Below are positions 14,117 through 23,557 of a DNA stretch of 64,000 bases, piece by piece (positions within the stretch are counted from its first letter, which is position 1; the number at the start of each line of letters is the position of its first letter). Both the position numbers and the translations under genes were made by a program. Under the pieces are notes generated by a model. That model was not told where the DNA came from. It did not search any database and saw only the letters and a program-made list of their open reading frames with translations. Source of the DNA: Streptomyces sp. A 4/2 (GTDB lineage: Bacteria; Actinomycetota; Actinomycetes; Streptomycetales; Streptomycetaceae); the NCBI RefSeq assembly GCF_940670765.1, contig NZ_CALNVW010000034.1, positions 1-64,000 on the forward strand, read 5' to 3'.

Positions 14117-16537
14117 TCAGCCGCGCCGCCCGGCCGGTCGCCGTACGGTCGCCGCCCACCGGCCGAGTCCCGCGCGGCGTTCCCTCCAGCGGCCCGCGGA
14201 CGCCTCCCGGCGCCGGGAGATCTCCCACACCACCCGTACGGACGAGCGGGGAGCGAGCACTGCGCGGAGCCGCGTCGTCCACCCCGCACCGGCCCGCAGA
14301 GCGGCCCGGATCTGCCGGACGTCCTCGGTGAGGCCGCCCACCTCGCCGGGCAGCGGCGCGTACAGCACCTGCTCCACCGCACCCGCCACCCGGTGCACCG
14401 CTTCGGCAGCCCGGCCGGTCAGCTCACCGACCCGCACGATGTGCGCCGCTGTCCTGCGGGGCGTCTGTGACTCGTCGGGGGTGATCCCGTGGTCCCAGGC
14501 CGAGTCGGTGATCTCCCGCCAGGCGGCCAGCGTCCGGTGAGCGGCGTCCGCGGGCGTCCGCCCACCGGACCCCAGCCGTCGTGACCTCGCCCTGGTCCGC
14601 CACAGCATCGGCAGCGAGAGCAGCAGGACGACGAGGACCGCGGCCAGCACGCCGCCCACCACCGGCCCCAGCGGGGTCCCCTGGTCGACGGGCGGCACAC
14701 CGCCCCCCTGCGCCGCCGCACCGCAGTCGTTCAGCTTGCGCATCTGCGGCGGGCAGGCGGCCGTCGCAGACGGCGTCGCGGCCGGTGCCGCCGAGGTGGT
14801 GGCCTCCGGCCTGGCCGGGGCCACCGGACCGTCGGACGAGTTGTCCGCACGGGTGTAGGACGGAACGGAGCCGCGCGTCGGGGTGGGCTCGAACCGGGTC
14901 CAGCCCACGCCCTCGAAGTACAGCTCCGGCCAGGCGTGAGCGTCACGGAGCCCGACCGACATCGTGCCGTCCGGCTGTGCGGTGCCCGGCGTGAAGCCGA
15001 CCGCCACCCGGGCGGGGATGTGCAGGGTCCTGGCCATCGCCGCCATCGAGAAGGCGAAATGGACGCAGAAGCCCTGCTTCTGCTTCAGGAAGCGGGCGAT
15101 CGCGGAGGTTCCGGTGCCCGACTGCACCTGGGTGTCGTAGGTGAACCCGCCGTCCGACGCGAACCAGTCCTGCATCTTGACCGCACGCTCGTAGTCGTTC
15201 GTGGCGCCGGCCGTCACCTGCTCCGCGGTCTTCTTCACCACGTCCGGCAGCGAGTCCGGCACCCGTGTGTACTCACGCAGCAGCGCGCCCGTCGGCTGCG
15301 GGGCCGCGGCCAGCTGGGCCGCCGTCGGCTGTACGAGCAGACTGCTCACCCCGTACTGCACACCGCGAGTGGTCTGTCCCCGGTCGCCCACCAGGGTCCG
15401 CCCGGCCGGCTCGAAGCGCCAGCGTCCCTTGATGTCCACCTTCGTCGCCGGGTACGGGAGCGGCAGCCAGTTCTGCGCGTACCATCCCGCGGCCGAGATA
15501 TTGGTCTTCACCTCGGTGGTGGCGACCTCCGGGCTCAGCCCCGCCGGTCTGGGCAGTTCCTCCGGCACGTCCCCGATGCGGCGCTCCGACGACTTCCACG
15601 CGGTGCCGTCGAACTCGTCGAGCGAGACGATCCGCAGATACATCCCCCCGGTGTCGCTCGCGTTGGTGCGGTAGCGCATCACCTCGCGGTCGTCGGACTG
15701 GGTGAGGCTGTTCTGCAGCGAGACCAGCGGGTTCACCGCGGAGATGGTGCCCCCGCCACCCCCGGGCCCCTTGCCCGCGCCCGTGCCGCCCAGCAGCCCG
15801 GTGTCCAGCGCCGGGAGCGCAGCGGGGATCACCAGGGCGAACCCCAGAGCCACCGCACCGATGCGCCGACCGGTACGGGCGGGCGCCGTGGGACCGCCAC
15901 CGGCCTCGAACCCCATGGCGTTACGCCCCCGCCGGGCCGCCTGGCCGCCGAAGACCCGTCCCCACTGGGCGAGCCGGTCCTTCCCCTCGGCCAGCAGAAG
16001 CAGCAGATACCCGGAGGCGGCGAGGACGAACCACAGCCAGGCGGCGCCGCTCTGCGCGATACCGGCGGCGACGGAGTACAGCGCGAGCAACGGCAGCCCG
16101 GCGGGCGCCGCACTGCGGTACGTCACGGCCAGCGCGTCCACCAGCAGACCGATCAGCAGCACCCCGCCGATCAGGATCAGCCGGATGCTCTCGGTGGCCG
16201 GTGCCGGTATGGCGAAACGTCCTATGTCGTCCCCGCCCCGGCGCAGCAGCGCCCCGAGGTGCTCAACGGCCTCCGGGCCCGGCACGACGCCGCCGAAGGC
16301 CTGCCCCCTGGCGAAGATCAGGGTGAGGATCAGCAGCGCCGTCACGGCCTGGGCCGCCACCGTCATCGGCCGGGCCAGCGGTACCCGCCGGGTGAGCGCG
16401 CCCACCCCGCTCTGGACGGCCAGCACCAACGCGGCCTGCACGATCCACGACACCGGGTCGACCAGCGGCAGCAGCGCGCACGCCGCGAGCATCGTGGCGA
16501 TGTAGGCGCACAGCGCCAGTCTCCCGCGGCCACTCAT
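14117..16537 (-). CDS. Membrane transglutaminase-like protein (TgpA type)
   Basis: An 806-residue protein with about seven hydrophobic segments in residues 1-220, then an extracytoplasmic transglutaminase-like domain, a further membrane helix (about residues 640-660) and a DUF4129-like cytoplasmic tail. The catalytic Cys491 lies in GFCVHFAFSMAAMAR and His534 in RDAHAWPE, followed by GWTRFEPTP. The ATG at 16537 overlaps the DUF58 stop as ATGA, so translation is probably coupled. With MoxR and DUF58 upstream this is a three-gene envelope-associated operon of unknown substrate. Confidence 0.9.
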   Translation of the reverse strand: MSGRGRLALCAYIATMLAACALLPLVDPVSWIVQAALVLAVQSGVGALTRRVPLARPMTVAAQAVTALLILTLIFARGQAFGGVVPGPEAVEHLGALLRRGGDDIGRFAIPAPATESIRLILIGGVLLIGLLVDALAVTYRSAAPAGLPLLALYSVAAGIAQSGAAWLWFVLAASGYLLLLLAEGKDRLAQWGRVFGGQAARRGRNAMGFEAGGGPTAPARTGRRIGAVALGFALVIPAALPALDTGLLGGTGAGKGPGGGGGTISAVNPLVSLQNSLTQSDDREVMRYRTNASDTGGMYLRIVSLDEFDGTAWKSSERRIGDVPEELPRPAGLSPEVATTEVKTNISAAGWYAQNWLPLPYPATKVDIKGRWRFEPAGRTLVGDRGQTTRGVQYGVSSLLVQPTAAQLAAAPQPTGALLREYTRVPDSLPDVVKKTAEQVTAGATNDYERAVKMQDWFASDGGFTYDTQVQSGTGTSAIARFLKQKQGFCVHFAFSMAAMARTLHIPARVAVGFTPGTAQPDGTMSVGLRDAHAWPELYFEGVGWTRFEPTPTRGSVPSYTRADNSSDGPVAPARPEATTSAAPAATPSATAACPPQMRKLNDCGAAAQGGGVPPVDQGTPLGPVVGGVLAAVLVVLLLSLPMLWRTRARSRRLGSGGRTPADAAHRTLAAWREITDSAWDHGITPDESQTPRRTAAHIVRVGELTGRAAEAVHRVAGAVEQVLYAPLPGEVGGLTEDVRQIRAALRAGAGWTTRLRAVLAPRSSVRVVWEISRRREASAGRWRERRAGLGRWAATVRRPAGRRG

Positions 16538-17904
16538 GACCATCCCCCAGGCGTCTCCGTCGTACCGCTGTGCCAGGCCACGGAGCCCAGGGTGCTGCGC
16601 TGCTGACCCGCCTGGCGCCACAGCTCGGCGAGCGGCACCCCGGGCCGGACCTCCAGCGCGGTCCAGCCGGCGTCCCGCAGCAGCCGCAGCCGGTGCGCAC
16701 CGGCCTCCGGGGCCGTCCCGCCGCGCGCCCAGACGTCGCTGTTCAGCACGAATGCGACGGCCGCGCCGCTGCGCTGCCGCATCCGGGCGGCCACCGCGGC
16801 CTGCTCCTCGTCCAGATCGCCGAAGAAGGCGACCAGAAGTCCTTCGTTCCCGCCGCGCAGTACGTCGTACGAGCGGGAGAGCCCGGCCTCGTCGGAGTGC
16901 TCGACGACAGCCAGGGTGTCCATCATCAGCCCGGCGGAGTCCGCGGATCCCTGGACGGACCCGGCGAAACCGTCCGCACCCTCGCCCGGTACCGAACTGC
17001 CGGTATCGGTCAGCAGCCTTACCGAGAAGCCCCGTTCCAGCACGTGCACCAGCGCCGAAGCCGCCCCGGAGACCGCCCATTCGAAGGCCGAGTCGGGCCC
17101 GGCGCCCTGGTACGCACCACGGCGGGTGTCGAGCAGCACCGTGCAGCGGGCCCGCTGCGGCTGCTCCTCGCGGCGCACCATCAGCTCCCCGTAGCGCGCC
17201 GTCGAGCGCCAGTGCACCCGGCGCAGGTCGTCACCGTGCCGGTAGCCGCGAGGGATCACGTCGTCCTCGCCCGCCAGGGCGAGCGAACGCTGCCTGCCTT
17301 CGCCGTACCCGGCCGCTTCACCGGTGAGCCGTACCGGCGGCAGCGGTTCGGTCCTGGGGATGACGGTCAGGGTGTCGTGCGAACTGAACGAGCGGGTCAG
17401 CTCGCACATCCCGAACGGGTCGCTCAGCCGCAGCTGGAGCGGGCCCAGCGGATAGCGCCCGCGCAGATCCGACCGGACCCGGTAGGACACCTCACGCCGA
17501 CCGCCCGCCTCCACCCGGTCGAGTACGAAGCGGGGGCGCGGCCCCAGCACGTACGGCACCCGGTCCTGGAGCATCAGCAAGCCCGTGGGCAGCCGCGAGA
17601 CGTTCTCCATCCGCAGATGGACACGTGCCTCGGACCCGGCGGGCACCCGGGCGGGCGAGAGCCGTCTGCTGCCCGAGACCCGGTGGCGCGTGCGGTGCAG
17701 CACGGTGACGCAGACCAGCGGCAGCACCGCCAGCAGCAGCCCCACGCGCAGCAGGTCGCCCTGACCCAGGACGTACGCGCACGCTCCGGCGGCGACCCCG
17801 GCCGCCAGGAACGAACGGCCGCGCGTGGTCAGCCCGGACAGCGCCGTCCGCAGCCCGCCCCTGTCCTCGTCGACGGCGGTCCCGGCACCCCCGACGGTCA
17901 TCAC
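16534..17904 (-). CDS. DUF58 domain protein
   Basis: A 456-residue protein with two N-terminal hydrophobic segments (about residues 33-72) and a DUF58 region marked by YRHGDDLRRVHWRSTARYGELMVRREEQP (about residues 222-250), followed by a von Willebrand A-like fold (LLDTRRGAY...). DUF58 proteins typically pair with MoxR ATPases and transglutaminase-like membrane proteins, as here. The GTG at 17904 overlaps the moxR TGA as GTGA; an ATG follows one codon later and could also serve. Confidence 0.9.
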   Translation of the reverse strand: MMTVGGAGTAVDEDRGGLRTALSGLTTRGRSFLAAGVAAGACAYVLGQGDLLRVGLLLAVLPLVCVTVLHRTRHRVSGSRRLSPARVPAGSEARVHLRMENVSRLPTGLLMLQDRVPYVLGPRPRFVLDRVEAGGRREVSYRVRSDLRGRYPLGPLQLRLSDPFGMCELTRSFSSHDTLTVIPRTEPLPPVRLTGEAAGYGEGRQRSLALAGEDDVIPRGYRHGDDLRRVHWRSTARYGELMVRREEQPQRARCTVLLDTRRGAYQGAGPDSAFEWAVSGAASALVHVLERGFSVRLLTDTGSSVPGEGADGFAGSVQGSADSAGLMMDTLAVVEHSDEAGLSRSYDVLRGGNEGLLVAFFGDLDEEQAAVAARMRQRSGAAVAFVLNSDVWARGGTAPEAGAHRLRLLRDAGWTALEVRPGVPLAELWRQAGQQRSTLGSVAWHSGTTETPGGWS

Positions 17905-18899
17905 AGCCGCCGGGCGCCGGGCTGCTGACGGTTGTCGTGCGCGGGCACCGGGGTCTGCTGGACGATCTCCAGCACGACCTGCTCCGCGGTGCGGCGGCTC
18001 AACTGGGCCTGCGCGGTGGGCAGCAGTCGGTGCGCGAGCACCGCGACCGCCAGCGCCTGGACGTCGTCGGGCAGCGCGTACTCCCGTCCGCTCAGCGCCG
18101 CGGCGGCCTTCGCGGCGCGCAGCAGATGCAGCGTGGCCCGCGGGGATGCGCCGAGTCTGAGGTCCGGGTGGCTGCGGGTGGCCGTGACCAGCTGCACCGC
18201 GTACCGCCGGACCGCCTCGGCGACGTGGACCGCCCGTACCGCGTCGACGAGCTTCAGGACCTCGTGGGCGTGCGCCACCGGCTGGAGATCGTCCAGCGGC
18301 GAGACCGAACCGTGCACATCGAGCATCCGCAGCTCGGCCTCCGGGCTCGGATAACCGATGGAGACCCGGGCCATGAACCGGTCCCGCTGCGCTTCGGGCA
18401 GCGGGTACGTGCCCTCCATCTCCACCGGGTTCTGCGTGGCCACCACCATGAAAGGGCTGGGCAGTTCGTACGTCTGCCCGTCGATGGTGACCTGGCGCTC
18501 CTCCATCGATTCGAGCAGCGCCGACTGGGTCTTCGGAGAGGCGCGGTTGATCTCGTCGCCGATCACGATCTGCGCGAAGATCGCCCCCGGTTTGAACTCG
18601 AACTCGCGCCGTTGCTGGTCGAAGATCGACACACCGGTGATGTCCGACGGCAGCAGGTCGGGCGTGAACTGGATACGCCGTACCGAGCAGTCGATGGAGC
18701 GCGCCAGCGCCTTGGCGAGCATGGTCTTGCCCACGCCCGGTACGTCCTCGATGAGCAGATGCCCCTCAGCGAGAAGCACGGTCAGCGAAAGCCGTACGAC
18801 CTCAGGCTTGCCCTCGATCACACCCTCCACCGACCTGCGGATGCGCTCCGCTGTGGTGGTCAGATCTGTGAGGCTCGCTCGATCGTCATAGGTCGTCAC
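17901..18899 (-). CDS. MoxR-family AAA+ ATPase
   Basis: A 332-residue AAA+ protein. Walker A is EDVPGVGKTMLAK (about residues 51-63), Walker B IVIGDEINRASPKTQ, and a sensor-type segment VVATQNPVEMEGTYPLPEAQRDRF follows; these are standard for MoxR. Such ATPases act as chaperones for von Willebrand A/DUF58 partners. The GTG at 18899 was selected because AGGAGGG lies 7-8 bases upstream. It heads the operon with DUF58 and the transglutaminase. The 233-base gap to the upstream carbonic anhydrase gene presumably holds its promoter; none is obvious by eye. Confidence 0.93.
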   Translation of the reverse strand: MTTYDDRASLTDLTTTAERIRRSVEGVIEGKPEVVRLSLTVLLAEGHLLIEDVPGVGKTMLAKALARSIDCSVRRIQFTPDLLPSDITGVSIFDQQRREFEFKPGAIFAQIVIGDEINRASPKTQSALLESMEERQVTIDGQTYELPSPFMVVATQNPVEMEGTYPLPEAQRDRFMARVSIGYPSPEAELRMLDVHGSVSPLDDLQPVAHAHEVLKLVDAVRAVHVAEAVRRYAVQLVTATRSHPDLRLGASPRATLHLLRAAKAAAALSGREYALPDDVQALAVAVLAHRLLPTAQAQLSRRTAEQVVLEIVQQTPVPAHDNRQQPGARRL

Positions 18900-19132
18900 C
18901 CGGCCCTCCTCGGCCCTTCCCCCACGCTCCTGAGGAGCAGGGGATACCCCTTTCACGGACCAGGGCACTGCGCACGGCCCGGCCCACCCCGAACAGCGAC
19001 GCCCCGTCCGGTGAGACCTGACGAGGTGCCGCCCCCGCATTCTTGTTGCCGTTACCGCTTCGTGTCACTTGCCTGTGGACAAGTGGGCGGGATATGTCGT
19101 GGGTTGCCGTGATTTCGTCCTGCGCCGATCGC

Positions 19133-19699
19133 TCAGACGACCGGGTCGATCTCCCTGAGCAAGCCGGTCGTCACGTCGAAGACGAAGCCCCGGACATCGT
19201 CGGTGTGCGGCAGGAACGGTGAGGTCCGGACCCGCTGCATCGACTGACGCACGTCCTGGTCCACGTCGCTGAACGACTCCACGGCCCAGGCCGGACGCTG
19301 ACCGACCTCCACCTCCAGCTCCTGCCGGAAGTCCTCGGTGAGACTCTCCAGGCCGCACGTGGTGTGGTGGATCAGTATGACGCTGCGGGTGCCCATGCCG
19401 CGCTGACTGATGGTCAGTGAGCGGATCACGTCATCGGTGACCACGCCGCCCGCGTTGCGGATCGTGTGGCAGTCACCGAGTTCGAGACCGAGGGCGGCGT
19501 GCAGGTCGATACGGGCGTCCATGCAGGCGACGACGGCGACGTGCAGCACCGGACGGGAGTCCATGCCGGGGTCCGTGAACGCACTGGCGTAGCTCCGGTT
19601 GGCTCCGACGAGCCGGTCGGTCACGGTGCCGCTGTCCCCCGTGGTGGGGCGCGGACGCGGAGCGGAGGACTCTGCGGGGAGGTTGGCAGGTGTCGACAT
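19133..19699 (-). CDS. Beta-class carbonic anhydrase
   Basis: A 188-residue zinc enzyme interconverting CO2 and bicarbonate. The ligands are visible as Cys59 in ACMDAR, His112 and Cys115 in HHTTCG; Asp61-Arg63 form the conserved dyad, and IRNAGGVVTDDVIRSL is typical. The sequence follows the mycobacterial Rv1284 type closely. The ATG at 19699 was chosen; an upstream open frame carries no homologous sequence. It is divergent from the dcw operon and shares the 379-base region 19700-20078 with the rsmH promoter. Confidence 0.93.
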   Translation of the reverse strand: MSTPANLPAESSAPRPRPTTGDSGTVTDRLVGANRSYASAFTDPGMDSRPVLHVAVVACMDARIDLHAALGLELGDCHTIRNAGGVVTDDVIRSLTISQRGMGTRSVILIHHTTCGLESLTEDFRQELEVEVGQRPAWAVESFSDVDQDVRQSMQRVRTSPFLPHTDDVRGFVFDVTTGLLREIDPVV

Positions 19700-19850
19700 A
19701 TGTATGACGGTAGCTGTCGTGGCTCGATCGGTCCCGCGCCGAGGCAGGAAAAACAGTGTCAACTCGGTCTGTTGTGAGCTAACCCACAGGGTTGACGCCC
19801 GTTGGCCTGTCCGGGTGAAAAGTGGACTCCGCGACGCGCTGGGCGGTTGA

Positions 19851-19878
19851 TTGACCGGCGGGACCGGTGGACTAAAGT
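19851..19878 (+). promoter_or_regulatory. Promoter at the head of the dcw cluster
   Basis: TTGACC (19851-19856) and TAAAGT (19873-19878) are 16 bases apart, predicting a start near 19885 and a leader of about 190 bases before rsmH. Three TGG-headed pentamers, TGGAC, TGGCG and TGGGA, begin at 19868, 19878 and 19888, exactly 10 bp apart over the -10 and start site. No gene is seen in the rest of the 19700-20078 interval. Confidence 0.6.
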
Positions 19879-20078
19879 GGCGCGAAGTGGGAGGCGTGAT
19901 GCGTCCTCTCTGCTTCACGCACACACCCCGCACACCCGCGCATGCGCGGCGTACGTACGGCCCGGCCCTCTCCCGCTCGCCGGCCGGTCGACGCCCTTCC
20001 CGGCGCCGGCGGACCGTCCCCTTCCGAGCGGGCGGGGACCCGGCAGTACGTGCGACCGCGCCGTATCTGAGAGGGCGC

Positions 20079-21035
20079 ATGAGCCAGTCCCGACATGTCC
20101 CGGTGATGCTCCAGCGATGCCTGGATCTGTTGGCCCCGGCCCTTGCCCAGCCCGGTGCGGTCGTCGTCGACTGCACCCTCGGCCTCGGCGGTCACAGCGA
20201 GGCGCTGCTCTCGACGTTCCCGGCGGCCCGGCTGATCGCTCTTGACCGGGACAAGGAAGCCCTGCGCCTCTCCGGCGAGCGCCTCGCGCCCTTCGGCGAC
20301 CGGGCCACCCTGGTGCACGCGGTCTACGACGAACTGCCCGAGGTCCTGGACCGGCTGGACGTCCCGCGCGTCCAGGGCGTCCTCTTCGACCTCGGTGTCT
20401 CGTCGATGCAGCTGGACGAGGCGGACCGCGGTTTCGCCTACGCCCAGGACGCCCCGCTCGACATGCGCATGGACCAGACGACCGGCATGGGCGCCGCCGA
20501 GGTGCTCAACACCTATCCGCCGGGCGAACTGGTACGGATCCTGCGCGCGTACGGCGAGGAGAAGCAGGCCAAGCGGATCGTCTCCGCGGTCGTCCGGGAG
20601 CGGGAGAAGGAACCCTTCACCAACAGCGCCCGGCTGGTCGAGCTCATCCGCGACTCGCTGCCGCAGGCCGTCAAGCGCACCGGGGGCAACCCCGCCAAGC
20701 GCACCTTCCAGGCCCTGCGGATCGAGGTCAACGGCGAACTCGCCGTACTGGAACGGGCGATCCCGGCCGCGGTGGACGCGCTCGCCGTCGGCGGCCGTAT
20801 CGCCGTCCTCTCGTACCACTCGCTGGAGGACCGGCTGGTCAAGCAGGTCTTCGCGGCGGGCGCCGCGAACACGGCACCGGCCGGACTTCCGGTCGTCCCC
20901 GAGCGCTACCAGCCCCGGCTGAAACTGCTCACCCGCGGCGCGGAACTCCCGACGGAGGAAGAGGTCGCGGAGAACCGGCGTGCGGCACCGGCACGGCTGC
21001 GGGGTGCGCAGCGCATCCGCGAGGAGGCGCTGTGA
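20079..21035 (+). CDS. rsmH: 16S rRNA (cytosine1402-N4)-methyltransferase RsmH (MraW)
   Basis: Methylates N4 of C1402 in the ribosomal P site using SAM. The 318-residue length is normal. The protein begins SRHVPVMLQRCLDLL, with VVVDCTLGLGGHSEALL as the SAM motif, FDLGVSSMQLDEADRGFAY and the C-terminal SYHSLEDRLVKQ segment. The ATG at 20079 fits the family N terminus; the frame is open further upstream but that part is unrelated sequence. The stop overlaps ftsL as GTGA, starting the coupled dcw operon. No mraZ precedes it. Confidence 0.96.
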   Translation: MSQSRHVPVMLQRCLDLLAPALAQPGAVVVDCTLGLGGHSEALLSTFPAARLIALDRDKEALRLSGERLAPFGDRATLVHAVYDELPEVLDRLDVPRVQGVLFDLGVSSMQLDEADRGFAYAQDAPLDMRMDQTTGMGAAEVLNTYPPGELVRILRAYGEEKQAKRIVSAVVREREKEPFTNSARLVELIRDSLPQAVKRTGGNPAKRTFQALRIEVNGELAVLERAIPAAVDALAVGGRIAVLSYHSLEDRLVKQVFAAGAANTAPAGLPVVPERYQPRLKLLTRGAELPTEEEVAENRRAAPARLRGAQRIREEAL

Positions 21036-21586
21036 GCAAGCCGGCCACAGCACTGAAGGGGCGGGCCGCTCGGCTGGCCCGGCTGCTGCCGTCCGCACCT
21101 CCCAGGGCGGCGCGGACCCCCTTCGTCCTTCTGGTCGTCCTGCTGCTGGGCAGCGGTCTGATCACGCTCCTGGTGCTGAACTCCGCACTGAACGAAGGTT
21201 CCTTCAAGCTCAGCAGGGAACAGAAGCAGATCGGTGAGCTGACCGACGAGGAACAGGCGCTGCAACGGGACGTCGACGACCGTTCGGCACCCGGCGCACT
21301 GGCCAAGCGGGCCGGGGAGCTCGGCATGGTGCCCGGCGGCGGCCCCGCCTTCCTCGGCCGTGACGGCAAGGTCCTGGGCGTCGCCGCCGAGGCCACCCAG
21401 CCACCGGTCCCGCCGAAGCCGAAGCCCTCCGCGACACCGTCGGCGCCGACAGTGCCGGTCCCGGGTTCGGCCACCGCGACGAACACGGCCCCCTCGGGCG
21501 GTGTGTCGTCCACCGCGCTCGAAGCCCCCTCACCACCCGCCCCCGCGGGGACGACAGCAGAGCCGACCCAGACCCCCGGCAGGTGA
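21032..21586 (+). CDS. ftsL: Cell division protein FtsL
   Basis: A 184-residue bitopic membrane protein of the divisome that forms a complex with FtsQ and FtsB-like proteins. It has a basic cytoplasmic N terminus, one membrane helix (about residues 30-50, FVLLVVLLLGSGLITLLVLN), and a short extracytoplasmic coiled-coil (LSREQKQIGELTDEEQALQRDV). The last about 65 residues are Pro/Ser/Thr-rich and low complexity, as in Streptomyces. Identity rests on position and topology because FtsL sequences are poorly conserved. GTG start overlaps the rsmH stop. Confidence 0.9.
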   Translation: MSKPATALKGRAARLARLLPSAPPRAARTPFVLLVVLLLGSGLITLLVLNSALNEGSFKLSREQKQIGELTDEEQALQRDVDDRSAPGALAKRAGELGMVPGGGPAFLGRDGKVLGVAAEATQPPVPPKPKPSATPSAPTVPVPGSATATNTAPSGGVSSTALEAPSPPAPAGTTAEPTQTPGR

Positions 21587-21590
21587 CGCA

Positions 21591-23543
21591 GTGCCGTCCA
21601 AGGAACCTCCGCGCCGCCGAGTTCCGCCCCCGGCACGCCAGGCGCGGGCCGCCCGCCCCGTGCGCCCGGCGCAGCGCCGCCCGCGCCCGCCGCGCAAGAC
21701 CGCCCGGACGCTGCGGCTGGGCAGTCCGCGCCCCCGGCTGCGGCTCGTCGGTCTCGCGCTGACCCTGGTGATGGCGGTCTTCGTCGTACGGCTGCTCCAG
21801 GTGCAGGCCGTCGACGCCAGCGCGTACGCGGCCAAGGCCGACAAGAACCGCTACCTGAGCCATACGCTCACCGCCGAACGCGGCGAGATCACCGACCGCG
21901 GCGGCGTCGCACTGGCCGCCAGCGTCGACGCGTACGACATCACCGCCGACCCGACGATGTTCACCCCGGAGCAGAGCCACGCGGCCGACGCCCCGGAGCA
22001 GGCGGGCGCGCTGCTCGCGCCGATCCTCGGTCAGGACGCCGACGTGCTGGCGAAGAAGCTCAGGACGCCCAGGACCCGGTACGTCCTGCTGGCGAGCCGC
22101 CGGACCCCGCAGGTCTGGAACCAGATCAAGGACCTCAAGGGCGTCTTCGCGCAGAAGGCGAGCGCGGACAAGGCCAAGGGCGGCAAGGGCGCCGATGTGA
22201 TCGCCGGGGTCTTCCAGGAGCCGAGCACCAAGCGGGTCTACCCGAACGGCGACCTCGCCGCCGGGGTGCTGGGCTGGGTCAACTCCGAGGGCAAGGGCGC
22301 GGGCGGTCTGGAGTCCTCGCTGGACAAGGAGCTGTCGGGCAAGGACGGCAAGATCACCTACGCGCAGTCGGGCGGCCGTCAGGTGCCCACGGCCGGGGCC
22401 AGCGAGGTGCCCGCCGTCGCGGGCTCGGACGTCGAGCTGACGCTGGACCGGGACATCCAGTGGGCCGCGCAGAGCGCGATCGCCGACCAGGTGAAGAAGT
22501 CCAAGGCCGACCGCGGCTACGTGGTCGTGCAGGACACCAGGACCGGCCAGGTCCTCGCCATGGCCAACGCCCCCGGCTTCGACCCCAACGACCTCACCCA
22601 CGCCAACCCCTCCGCGCTGGGCAACGCCGCGCTCCAGGACGCCTTCGAGCCTGGCTCCACCAGCAAGGTCATGTCCATGTCCGCCATCATCCAGGAGGGG
22701 GTCGCGACACCGGGCACCCATGTGACGGTGCCCAACACCCTGCACCGCGGCGACCGGGTGTTCCACGACGACATCGACCACCCGACCTGGTCGCTGACGC
22801 TCAACGGCGTGCTGGCCAAGTCCAGCAACATCGGCACCATCCTGGCCGCCGGACAGCTCGGGAAGACCCAGCCCGAGGCGAACAAGGTCCTCTACTCGTA
22901 CCTGCACAAGTTCGGCATCGGCGTGCCGAGCGGTGTCGGCTTCCCCGGTGAGACCGCGGGGATCCTGGCCAAACCCCAGGACTGGTCGACGTCGCAGCAG
23001 TACACGATCCCGTTCGGCCAGGGGCTCTCGCTGAACGCCCTGCAGGCGGCGTCCGTGTACTCCACCATCGGCAACGGCGGCGTACGCGTGGAGCCCTCGC
23101 TGATCAGCGGTACCAGGGGACCCGACGGACAGTTCACCCCGGCACCGGCCCCGAAGGAGACCCGCGTCGTGAGCGAGAGCACGGCCAGGACGGTCGCCAG
23201 GATGCTGGAGTCGGTCGTCGGCGACCAGGAGGGCACCGGGATCTCGGCCCGGATCCCCGGATACCGGGTCGCGGGCAAGACCGGAACGGCCAACCGGGTG
23301 GATCCGGAGAAGGGGGGCTACCACGGCTACACCGCCTCGTTCGCGGGCTTCGCTCCCGCCGACCAACCCCGTGTCACCGTCTACTGCGCCATCCAGAACC
23401 CGATGAGCGGCAGTTACTTCGGCGGCTCGATCTGCGGGCCCGTATACAAGAAGGTCATGGAGTTCGCGCTCAAGACCCTCCAGGTCCCACCGACCGGCCG
23501 GGAGGCCCCCGGGCTGCCGGTCACCTTCGACCCCCACCAGTGA
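21591..23543 (+). CDS. ftsI: Septal peptidoglycan transpeptidase FtsI (PBP3)
   Basis: A class B penicillin-binding protein that cross-links septal peptidoglycan. The 650-residue product has a basic Pro-rich cytoplasmic tail, a membrane helix at about 51-70, a dimerisation domain beginning AERGEITDRGG, and the transpeptidase domain with S356-T-S-K, S-S-N in LAKSSNIG and K-T-G-T in VAGKTGTANR. GTG at 21591 lies 5 bases after the ftsL stop; the frame is open upstream only because it shadows ftsL. It is followed directly by murE. Confidence 0.95.
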   Translation: MPSKEPPRRRVPPPARQARAARPVRPAQRRPRPPRKTARTLRLGSPRPRLRLVGLALTLVMAVFVVRLLQVQAVDASAYAAKADKNRYLSHTLTAERGEITDRGGVALAASVDAYDITADPTMFTPEQSHAADAPEQAGALLAPILGQDADVLAKKLRTPRTRYVLLASRRTPQVWNQIKDLKGVFAQKASADKAKGGKGADVIAGVFQEPSTKRVYPNGDLAAGVLGWVNSEGKGAGGLESSLDKELSGKDGKITYAQSGGRQVPTAGASEVPAVAGSDVELTLDRDIQWAAQSAIADQVKKSKADRGYVVVQDTRTGQVLAMANAPGFDPNDLTHANPSALGNAALQDAFEPGSTSKVMSMSAIIQEGVATPGTHVTVPNTLHRGDRVFHDDIDHPTWSLTLNGVLAKSSNIGTILAAGQLGKTQPEANKVLYSYLHKFGIGVPSGVGFPGETAGILAKPQDWSTSQQYTIPFGQGLSLNALQAASVYSTIGNGGVRVEPSLISGTRGPDGQFTPAPAPKETRVVSESTARTVARMLESVVGDQEGTGISARIPGYRVAGKTGTANRVDPEKGGYHGYTASFAGFAPADQPRVTVYCAIQNPMSGSYFGGSICGPVYKKVMEFALKTLQVPPTGREAPGLPVTFDPHQ

Positions 23544-23557
23544 TCCAGGAACCATCA

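Noticed and set aside
21210..23555. A 781-codon minus-strand frame opposite ftsL and ftsI
   Set aside because: No domain, shadow composition, and full overlap with two well-supported division genes.
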